From Lachnospiraceae bacterium UBA5902 (lineage in GTDB: Bacteria; Bacillota; Clostridia; Lachnospirales; Lachnospiraceae): a DNA stretch of 5,097 nt. The stretch is from positions 835 through 5,931 of the forward strand of contig DJEI01000062.1 of the NCBI GenBank assembly GCA_002431865.1, in the 5' to 3' direction. Below the pieces are notes generated by a model that was not told the origin of the DNA, made no database searches, and was given only the letters and a program-made list of their open reading frames with translations. Both the position numbers and the translations under genes were made by a program. Positions 1 to 5,097 of this stretch are shown piece by piece (positions within the stretch are counted from its first letter, which is position 1; each line of letters opens with the position of its first letter).

Positions 1-606
1 TTAAACCGGATGAATGATCTGGTTGAAGGTTGTAAAATCACAGGTGAGATCACGCTGGATGGCGAAAACATTTACAAGGGAATGGATGTCAATACACTCA
101 GAAAACGTGTTGGTATGGTATTTCAGAAACCGAACCCTTTTCCGATGAGCATCTATGATAACATTGCGTATGGTCCACGTACACACGGCATTAAGAAAAA
201 AGCGGAGTTAGACGAGATTGTAGAGCGTTCCTTAAGGCAGGCCGCCATCTGGGATGAGGTAAAGGATCGTCTCAAGAAGAGCGCACTTGGTATGTCCGGT
301 GGTCAGCAACAGCGTCTCTGTATTGCACGTGCACTGGCTGTGGAACCAGATGTGCTTCTGATGGATGAGCCAACGTCTGCACTGGATCCAATCTCCACAT
401 CGAAGATCGAGGATCTGGCAGTGGAGCTGAAAGATAAGTATACGATCATCATGGTAACACACAATATGCAGCAGGCAGCCCGAATTTCTGACAATACTGC
501 ATTCTTCTTACTGGGTGAGGTTGTAGAATTTGACAATACAGAAAAATTGTTTGCAAATCCAAGCGATAAGCGGACAGAGGACTATATTTCAGGAAGGTTT
601 GGTTGA
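1..606 (+). CDS. pstB: Phosphate ABC transporter ATP-binding protein PstB (5' end cut off)
   Basis: PstB is the cytoplasmic ATPase that powers the PstSCAB high-affinity phosphate importer; in many bacteria it also takes part in phosphate signalling with PhoU and PhoR. The frame is open from base 1 (L-N-R-M-N-D), so the Met at 10 is internal. The N-terminus with the Walker A loop, roughly 50 residues, lies outside the window. Visible in order are the Q-loop region [10 protein letters not shown] (121-150), the ABC signature MSGGQQQR (292-315), Walker B with catalytic Glu, [12 protein letters not shown] (355-390), and the switch His in VTHNMQQAA (His codon 460-462). FQKPNPFP and SGGQQQR are typical of PstB rather than of generic ABC ATPases. 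The signature begins with Met where Leu is common, a mild change. The C-terminal end DYISGRFG is family-like, so the 3' end appears intact. It is followed after 6 nt by phoU, consistent with a pstSCAB-phoU operon. Confidence 0.96.
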   Translation, partial: LNRMNDLVEGCKITGEITLDGENIYKGMDVNTLRKRVGMVFQKPNPFPMSIYDNIAYGPRTHGIKKKAELDEIVERSLRQAAIWDEVKDRLKKSALGMSGGQQQRLCIARALAVEPDVLLMDEPTSALDPISTSKIEDLAVELKDKYTIIMVTHNMQQAARISDNTAFFLLGEVVEFDNTEKLFANPSDKRTEDYISGRFG

Positions 607-623
607 TGGGTTATGAGAAATGA
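606..623 (+). other. Overlapping 5-codon mini-frame at pstB-phoU junction
   Basis: An ATG at 606-608 shares its first base with the pstB stop codon TGA (604-606). It opens a frame of five codons (M-G-Y-E-K) that stops at 621-623, inside the first codons of phoU. The Shine-Dalgarno-like AGGAAGG (591-597) lies 8 nt from this ATG, a better distance than the 15 nt to the phoU ATG. It could serve as a landing or reinitiation point that couples phoU translation to pstB, or it could be coincidence. No protein function is claimed. Confidence 0.3.
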
Positions 624-1251
624 ATTGGAAAAGCAGTTGGAGAATCTGAATGTGGAGCTGATCCGCATGGGCGCACTCTGTGAGAAGGTAATTGCTGGTA
701 CAACAAAGGCTTTATTTAACGGTGATGTTAAATATACCGCCAAATCGCATGCCGTCGAGGAGGAGATTGACAAGAGCGAGCATCAGATTGAACATATCTG
801 TATGAGTCTGCTCTTGAAGCAGCAGCCTGTCGCTTCAGATTTCCGTTTTATCTCTGCAGCATTGAAACTGATTTCCGATCTGGAGCGTATTGGTGATCAG
901 TGTGCAGATATTGCAGACATGATCCGCTTTACAGCACCGCATGATCTGAAGGATTTCAAGGATCTGGAGAAGATGTCTGGTGCAGCGAAGGAAATGCTGA
1001 CAAATGCAATCGAATCCTATGTGAAGAAGGATAAGGATCTTGCAATCTCTGTCATGCAGAGTGATGACGTGGTGGATTCCCTGTTTGATTCCGTGAAGAA
1101 ACGTCTGATCAGGGAAATTCAAAAAAATGCAAATGAAGGCGAATTTTTTATAGACATTATCATGATTGCCAAGTATTATGAAAGAATAGGAGACCACGCA
1201 ACAAACGTTGCAGAGTGGGTATATTATTCAATTACAGGAGAGCATATTTAA
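613..1251 (+). CDS. phoU: Phosphate signalling complex protein PhoU
   Basis: PhoU is a peripheral cytoplasmic protein that links the Pst transporter to the PhoR-type kinase and represses the Pho response when phosphate is plentiful. The 212-residue protein is nearly all helical and has the two-fold repeat of the family. Each half carries the metal-binding E/DxxxD-type motif: DLERIGDQCADIADM (about residues 89-103) and YYERIGDHATNVAEW (about 188-202). Its length is slightly below the usual 215-240. The start at 613 is the first possible ATG, because the same frame has a stop at 604-606. The nearest Shine-Dalgarno-like run, AGGAAGG at 591-597, sits 15 nt from this ATG, which is long, so translation may depend on coupling to pstB. 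The stop codon TAA is immediately followed by the ATG of the response regulator. Function is assigned from family motifs and from position behind pstB. Confidence 0.95.
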   Translation: MRNELEKQLENLNVELIRMGALCEKVIAGTTKALFNGDVKYTAKSHAVEEEIDKSEHQIEHICMSLLLKQQPVASDFRFISAALKLISDLERIGDQCADIADMIRFTAPHDLKDFKDLEKMSGAAKEMLTNAIESYVKKDKDLAISVMQSDDVVDSLFDSVKKRLIREIQKNANEGEFFIDIIMIAKYYERIGDHATNVAEWVYYSITGEHI

Positions 1252-1932
1252 ATGATTTATGTATTAGAGGATGACAATAGCATACGGGAATTTGTAGTAT
1301 ATACATTATGTCATATGGACTTGGAAGCACGTGGCTTTGAACGTCCATCGGAATTTTGGAACGGGATGGAGCAGGAACTACCATCCCTGATTTTGCTTGA
1401 TATCATGCTGCCGGAGGAAGACGGACTTTCTGTATTAAAGAAGCTTCGTGCAAAGGATGCAACAAAAGAGCTTCCGGTTATCATGCTGACCGCCAAAGAC
1501 AGCGAATATGATAAGGTATTAGGACTCGACAGCGGAGCTGATGACTATGTTCCAAAACCGTTTGGCATTATGGAATTAGTTGCCCGGATCAAGGCGCTGC
1601 TTCGACGGACAGAAAACCGTGCCGATACTTCCGATGACGGTGAGAAGCTTACAGCGGGTGCAATCTCTCTGGATACGAAACGACATATCGTCTTGGTCGA
1701 TGGAGAACGTATTGCACTTACCTTGAAGGAATTCGAATTACTGCATCTCTTTATGGAGAATCAGGGACAGGTATTTACCCGTGATCAGCTATTGAACCGG
1801 ATCTGGGGGTATGAATTCGATGGGGAAAGCCGTACTGTAGATGTGCATATCCGCAGCCTGCGTATAAAATTAAAGGATGCGGGCAATCAGATTGAAACCG
1901 TGCGTGGTGTCGGCTATAAGATAGGAGATTAA
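1252..1932 (+). CDS. PhoB/PhoP-type response regulator (OmpR family)
   Basis: This is a DNA-binding response regulator of 226 residues, the usual OmpR/PhoB length, presumably the Pho regulon activator (called phoB or phoP depending on lineage). The receiver domain (about 1-118) has the acidic pocket E6-D7-D8, the phospho-acceptor D50 in LLDIMLPEEDG, the switch residue T80 in MLTAKD, and K102 in VPKPF. The C-terminal winged-helix domain (about 130-226) contains LTLKEFELLHLF, the recognition-helix region ESRTVDVHIRSLRIKL, and the terminal hairpin VRGVGYKIGD. The ATG directly abuts the phoU stop, with AGGAG at 1236-1240 inside the phoU coding end as ribosome binding site, 11 nt away. The partner kinase follows after 1 nt. 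The Pho assignment rests on the operon context; the sequence alone could fit other OmpR-family regulators. Confidence 0.93.
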   Translation: MIYVLEDDNSIREFVVYTLCHMDLEARGFERPSEFWNGMEQELPSLILLDIMLPEEDGLSVLKKLRAKDATKELPVIMLTAKDSEYDKVLGLDSGADDYVPKPFGIMELVARIKALLRRTENRADTSDDGEKLTAGAISLDTKRHIVLVDGERIALTLKEFELLHLFMENQGQVFTRDQLLNRIWGYEFDGESRTVDVHIRSLRIKLKDAGNQIETVRGVGYKIGD

Positions 1933-1933
1933 G

Positions 1934-3589
1934 ATGAAAAAAAAGATTTTCAAAAATACAATTTTGATTATCCTGCTTTTAGTTGTTTTGTGTGGTGCAT
2001 CAATTATAGGTGTTTTATACAACTATTTTAATAAACAATACATTACTTCTCTGAATCAGGCTGCTGGTTATATCGCAGAAGGCGTTGATTTATCCGGAAT
2101 GGATTTTCTCTCCCAACTGGATGAAAAAGAAAAGCGTATTACGTGGGTGGCTGCAGATGGAATGGTGCTTTATGACAACAAAGCCGATATCCACACCATG
2201 GAAAACCATAAAAACCGTACAGAAATCAAGCAGGCAATGACATCTTCGGCAGGAACAAGCGTCCGGTATTCTAAAACTCTTTCCGAAGAGACGATATATC
2301 ATGCAATTCGAATCGGGGATGGAAGTGTTGTTCGTGTGTCTGTTGTCCGAAAATCAATGCCGGCTCTTTTGATAAAGGTTTTGCTTCCGGTTTTGCTTGT
2401 ATTGCTGCTTGGTGTTGAATTTTCTGCGATTCTCGCCTATCGTTTGTCAAAACAGATTACAACTCCGCTTGAGGCAATCGATTTAGAGCATCCGGATGAA
2501 TCAACCGTTTATGATGAATTGTCACCATTTATTCGTAAAATACGTCTTCAGAATGAAGAAATCAAGAGAGCAATGAACAAGTTGCAGGCGCAGAGAAATG
2601 AGTTTGCAATGATTACAGATAATATGCAGGAAGGATTCCTTGTGGTTGACAAACAGGCAATCGTGCTTTCGCATAACCGCAGTATATCCAAGATCTTTGA
2701 TGTTGATTTGTCTGTCGATGGAAAACATGTTTTAGAGATCAACCGCTCTGAGGAATTTACCGAGTGCATTAGGAAAGCAATTCAGGGAATCCACAGTGAG
2801 TATATCTGTCCGGTCAAGGGACGATACTATAACATTTATGCAAACCCGGTATTCCAGAACAATGAGGTTGCCGGAGCTGTCGTGATTATCACCGATGTAA
2901 CCGAGAAAGAAGAACGGGAGAATCTGCGCCGGGAGTTTTCGGCGAATGTATCCCATGAGTTAAAGACGCCGCTTACTTCCATTTCCGGTATCGCAGAGAT
3001 TATTAAAAATGGCATTGTAGATAAAAAGGATGTCAAGCCTTTCGCTGGAAAAATTTATGACGAAGCACGCAGACTGATCCACCTTGTTGAGGATATCATC
3101 AAGCTTTCACAGCTGGATGAGGACGGGCAGGCAGTTGAGATGACACAGATTGACCTGTTTGATCTGACGAAAATCGAGCTTCACCATTTGGAGCCGGTTG
3201 CAGAGGAAAAGCATGTTGCAATCTCCATGCAGGGCGAGCATGTAATGGTTTCTGGCATCCATTCTGTCTTAGAGGAAATGATCTATAACCTGATTGAAAA
3301 TGCAATCAAATACAACAAAGAGGGTGGAACAATCGATATCGCAATTAAGAAAGAGAAGCACCGTTGCGAGTTCTCGGTAAAGGATAGCGGAATCGGAATC
3401 CCTGAAGATCAGCTAGATCGGATCTTTGAACGTTTCTATCGTGTGGATAAGAGCCATTCCAAGGAGATTGGTGGCACCGGACTTGGTCTTTCCATCGTAA
3501 AGCACGGTGCAAAATTGCATAATGCAGAAATCAAAATCAAGAGTACCTTAGGTGTTGGTACAGAAATAAAATTAATCTTCCCAGTGTAG
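1934..3589 (+). CDS. phoR: PhoR-type membrane sensor histidine kinase
   Basis: This sensor kinase of 551 residues probably phosphorylates the regulator encoded just upstream. Two membrane helices (about 9-29 and 145-169) flank an extracytoplasmic domain of about 115 residues. The segment after TM2 begins like a HAMP linker (KQITTPLEAI) but continues with an acidic stretch DLEHPDESTVYDELSP and a charged, coiled-coil-like helix to about 222. A PAS domain follows (about 223-324, from FAMITDNMQEGFLVVD to VVIITDVTEKEE). The HisKA domain has the phospho-acceptor H341 in SANVSHELKTPLTS. The ATPase domain has the N-box (N452, N456 in YNLIENAIKYN), the G1 box DSGIGIP (484-490), F-box residues FERFYRVD, and the G2 box GGTGLGLSIV (513-522), so it should be catalytically competent. 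ATAGGAG at 1921-1927 is 6 nt before the ATG. TM-PAS-HisKA-HATPase order and pst-phoU linkage support PhoR; a WalK/VicK-like kinase has similar architecture but different neighbours. Confidence 0.92.
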   Translation: MKKKIFKNTILIILLLVVLCGASIIGVLYNYFNKQYITSLNQAAGYIAEGVDLSGMDFLSQLDEKEKRITWVAADGMVLYDNKADIHTMENHKNRTEIKQAMTSSAGTSVRYSKTLSEETIYHAIRIGDGSVVRVSVVRKSMPALLIKVLLPVLLVLLLGVEFSAILAYRLSKQITTPLEAIDLEHPDESTVYDELSPFIRKIRLQNEEIKRAMNKLQAQRNEFAMITDNMQEGFLVVDKQAIVLSHNRSISKIFDVDLSVDGKHVLEINRSEEFTECIRKAIQGIHSEYICPVKGRYYNIYANPVFQNNEVAGAVVIITDVTEKEERENLRREFSANVSHELKTPLTSISGIAEIIKNGIVDKKDVKPFAGKIYDEARRLIHLVEDIIKLSQLDEDGQAVEMTQIDLFDLTKIELHHLEPVAEEKHVAISMQGEHVMVSGIHSVLEEMIYNLIENAIKYNKEGGTIDIAIKKEKHRCEFSVKDSGIGIPEDQLDRIFERFYRVDKSHSKEIGGTGLGLSIVKHGAKLHNAEIKIKSTLGVGTEIKLIFPV

Positions 3590-3603
3590 GTGTCTTGTCA
3601 CCT
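3588..3603. promoter_or_regulatory. Inverted repeat overlapping nadB promoter -35 (candidate operator)
   Basis: AGGTG (3588-3592) and CACCT (3599-3603) form a perfect 5-bp inverted repeat separated by TCTTGT. The left arm overlaps the last two bases of the kinase stop codon TAG and the right arm overlaps the -35 element of the promoter in front of nadB, a classic place for a repressor. In Firmicutes NAD synthesis genes are known to be repressed by NiaR (YrxA) with nicotinic acid as co-repressor, so NiaR is a reasonable candidate. Whether the site matches the NiaR consensus could not be checked here. Confidence 0.4.
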
Positions 3604-3623
3604 GTAAAAACATGTGCTATACT
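3595..3623 (+). promoter_or_regulatory. Extended -10 sigma-A-type promoter for nadB
   Basis: TTGTCA (3595-3600) and TATACT (3618-3623) are separated by exactly 17 bp. The base triplet TGC just before the -10 box gives an extended -10 (TGnTATACT). Each hexamer has one mismatch to consensus. Transcription would be expected to start near 3630-3632, only about 10 nt before the hairpin at 3640-3674 and about 80 nt before the nadB start codon. Confidence 0.72.
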
Positions 3624-3639
3624 GCATGTACATTCGGAG

Positions 3640-3674
3640 CACAAAAACGCAGATCGCTCGTCTGCGTTTTTGTG
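3640..3674 (+). terminator. Terminator-like hairpin between kinase gene and nadB (pho operon end and/or nadB leader attenuator)
   Basis: A perfect 14-bp stem is formed by CACAAAAACGCAGA (3640-3653) and TCTGCGTTTTTGTG (3661-3674) around the 7-nt loop TCGCTCG. The core CGCAGA/TCTGCG followed by TTTTT is the form of an intrinsic terminator; the preceding A-tract makes it symmetrical, so it could work in both directions. It lies 51 nt after the kinase stop codon and can end the pho operon transcript. It also lies downstream of the predicted nadB promoter, so nadB transcripts must read through it. Outer bases TGTACAT (3627-3633) and ATGTACA (3677-3683) are also complementary and could extend the structure across an internal loop. 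Confidence 0.78.
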
Positions 3675-3694
3675 TTATGTACAGGTATTAATTC

Positions 3695-3701
3695 AAAGGA
3701 G
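3695..3701 (+). promoter_or_regulatory. Ribosome binding site of nadB
   Basis: AAAGGAG lies 8 nt before the ATG at 3710, a near-ideal site. It fixes the nadB start at 3710, in agreement with the FAD-binding strand beginning a few residues after this Met. Confidence 0.85.
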
Positions 3702-3709
3702 ACAGGAAG

Positions 3710-4885
3710 ATGCGAGAATTACATTACGATGTTGTGATCGTCGGCTGTGGTGTCGGCGGCTTATATACAGCATTGAATTTACCAAAGGATAAACAGGTGT
3801 TATTGCTTTCGAAGGCAGAGCTTGAAACCTGTGATTCCATGTTAGCACAGGGCGGTATCTGTGTATTACGTGACGAGGATGACTACGATTCGTATTTTGA
3901 GGATACGATGCGTGCCGGTCATTACGAAAACCGCAAGGAAAGTGTTGATATTATGATTCGTGGCAGCCGTGATGTTATCAACGATCTGATTGGTTACGGT
4001 GTCCAGTTTGCAAGAAATGAGGATGGAAGCCTTGCTTATACAAAGGAGGGCGCACATTCCAAGCCACGTATCTGCTTCCATGAGGATATCACGGGTGAGG
4101 AGATCACATCCCATCTGTTATCCGCAGTAAAGCAGCTGAAAAATGTGACAATCTTCGAGCATACAACGATGACCGATCTGATCGAAGATATCAACCATAC
4201 ATGCGTCGGTATCCTTGCCAAGCGTGCAGATGGAGAAGAATTGGAAATCTATGCAGAAAATACTGTCTTTGCAACCGGTGGAATCGGCGGACAGTACAAA
4301 CATTCGACGAACTTCCCGATCTTGACCGGTGATGGCTGTGATATTGCAAGAAAACACGGTGTAGAATTAGAGCATATGGATTATGTACAGATCCATCCAA
4401 CCTGCTTTTATACAGAAACTCCTGGCAGAAGCTTCCTGATCTCAGAGTCCGCCAGAGGCGAGGGTGCCATCATCTTGAATCACAAGAAGGAACGTTTCGT
4501 CGATGAATTGCAGCCGCGCGATGTCGTGACAAAGGCAATTCAGGCTGAGATGGAAAAAGAGGGCGTGAAATACGAGTTCTTATCGTTCGAGAATGTTCCA
4601 CGCGAGACAATTCTGAATCATTTCCCGCACATCTACGAGCACTGCATGAAGTACGGCTTTGACATTCTGATGATGCCGATTCCGATCGTTCCGGCACAGC
4701 ATTACTTCATGGGCGGTATCCACGTAGACAAGTATTCGCATACGACGATGCCACATCTGTATGCAGTCGGCGAGACAAGCTGCAACGGGGTACACGGAAA
4801 GAACCGTCTGGCAAGCAACAGTTTGCTTGAAAGCCTTGTCTTTGCAAAGCGCGCTGCCAAACATATGACTGGCCAACTTGTATAA
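3710..4885 (+). CDS. nadB: L-aspartate oxidase NadB, short form lacking the C-terminal helical domain
   Basis: NadB is a cytoplasmic flavoenzyme that oxidises L-aspartate to iminoaspartate, which quinolinate synthase NadA uses in de novo NAD synthesis; in anaerobes fumarate can be the electron acceptor. The 391-residue protein starts with the FAD-binding strand YDVVIVGCGVGGL (GxGxxG at 12-17). It then shows SMLAQGGI (43-50), with no His for covalent FAD attachment as found in SdhA/FrdA, then EGAHSKPRI (113-121), ATGGIGG (188-194), TGDG, IHPT with H229, SARGEG with R249, PRD, HYFMGGIHVD with H331, and KNRLASNSLLE with R366. These match the NadB branch of the succinate dehydrogenase/fumarate reductase flavoprotein family. 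It ends about 25 residues after RLASNSLLE, whereas E. coli NadB (540 residues) continues for about 150. The end is a clean TAA with no visible frameshifted remainder downstream, so it looks like a naturally short variant. It has its own promoter. No nadA or nadC is seen in the 212 bp after it. Confidence 0.88.
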   Translation: MRELHYDVVIVGCGVGGLYTALNLPKDKQVLLLSKAELETCDSMLAQGGICVLRDEDDYDSYFEDTMRAGHYENRKESVDIMIRGSRDVINDLIGYGVQFARNEDGSLAYTKEGAHSKPRICFHEDITGEEITSHLLSAVKQLKNVTIFEHTTMTDLIEDINHTCVGILAKRADGEELEIYAENTVFATGGIGGQYKHSTNFPILTGDGCDIARKHGVELEHMDYVQIHPTCFYTETPGRSFLISESARGEGAIILNHKKERFVDELQPRDVVTKAIQAEMEKEGVKYEFLSFENVPRETILNHFPHIYEHCMKYGFDILMMPIPIVPAQHYFMGGIHVDKYSHTTMPHLYAVGETSCNGVHGKNRLASNSLLESLVFAKRAAKHMTGQLV

Positions 4886-5097
4886 AGTTTATAGATCGTT
4901 GTGCATGATTATTCCATTTTGTAGATATATATATTTTATTTTTGAATATGTTCGCATATACAATATGTTTGGAACTTAGAATTTCTTAGTTTCAATACAT
5001 CGTATATGGAACAATTCAAAATAAAATATATGTACTACCAATACCAAAAATCATGTACAATGATCGTGTATATTTATAGGTAATTGCGAAACTCGCT
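4886..5097. other. AT-rich non-coding tail after nadB
   Basis: No frame here has a ribosome binding site or recognisable protein. A small hairpin ATATG-TTCG-CATAT lies at 4946-4959, and AATATGTT is repeated at 4945-4952 and 4962-4969. An imperfect hairpin with arms AACTTAGA (4973-4980) and TCTTAGTT (4984-4991) has no T-tract. ATGTAC occurs at 5030-5035 and 5053-5058, the latter inside the near-palindrome ATCATGTACAATGAT (5050-5064). A mini-stem GCGA-AAC-TCGC (5086-5096) touches the right edge and may be one arm of a larger structure. No convincing terminator for nadB and no well-spaced promoter was found on either strand. Confidence 0.6.

Noticed and set aside
835..1197. 120-codon minus-strand frame opposite phoU
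   Set aside because: It lies wholly inside phoU, has no recognisable motif, and its Cys/His/Ile-rich composition is that of an antisense shadow of helical coding sequence.
3595..3792. 65-codon + strand frame starting with TTG in the kinase-nadB gap
   Set aside because: It begins at the -35 box, upstream of the predicted transcript start, has no ribosome binding site, runs through the hairpin and overlaps nadB in another frame.
4580..4876. 98-codon minus-strand frame opposite the end of nadB
   Set aside because: It is antisense to conserved NadB motifs and shows no domain of its own.
3710..4885. Fumarate reductase or succinate dehydrogenase flavoprotein subunit
   Set aside because: The His used for covalent FAD attachment is absent (SMLAQGGI), and no iron-sulphur or membrane subunit gene adjoins it; the motifs fit NadB better.
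4919..4964. Promoter-like TTGTAG, TTGAAT and TACAAT hexamers in the tail
   Set aside because: Spacing is wrong (TTGAAT to TACAAT is 11 bp) or one hexamer is missing; such matches are expected by chance in AT-rich DNA.
4971..4993. Possible nadB terminator hairpin
   Set aside because: The stem is short, AT-rich, has an internal T-T mismatch and is not followed by a T-tract.

Overview
The window looks like chromosomal DNA from a low-to-moderate-GC anaerobic Firmicute, most likely a member of Clostridia and perhaps Lachnospiraceae. This is inferred from codon use, AGGAG-type ribosome binding sites, the protein family types and the gene arrangement. All recognised genes lie on the + strand.

Positions 1-3589 hold the 3' part of a phosphate operon: the end of pstB (ATPase of the high-affinity phosphate transporter, cut by the left edge), phoU, an OmpR/PhoB-type response regulator, and a PhoR-type membrane histidine kinase. 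Junctions are very tight: 6 nt between pstB and phoU, stop and start codons directly abutting between phoU and the regulator, and 1 nt between the regulator and the kinase. This suggests one polycistronic mRNA. The kinase-regulator pair presumably senses phosphate status through PstB and PhoU and controls the Pho response. The upstream promoter and pstSCA would lie left of the window.

Positions 3590-3709 form a compact 120-nt regulatory gap. It contains an inverted repeat overlapping the kinase stop codon, a strong-looking extended -10 sigma-A-type promoter, a near-perfect terminator-like hairpin placed just after the predicted transcription start, and a good ribosome binding site for the next gene. 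Any transcript reaching nadB must pass through the hairpin, so it may act as an attenuator or leader stem as well as the terminator of the pho operon.

Positions 3710-4885 encode a short form of L-aspartate oxidase (NadB), the first enzyme of de novo NAD synthesis. It keeps the FAD-binding and catalytic motifs but ends about 25 residues after the conserved RLASNSLLE motif, without the C-terminal helical domain of the E. coli-type enzyme.

Positions 4886-5097 are AT-rich with no recognisable gene. There are only weak hairpins and short repeats, and no clear terminator or promoter. No wholly new system is evident. The features most worth checking are the nadB leader, the truncated NadB, and the overlapping mini-frame at the pstB-phoU junction.
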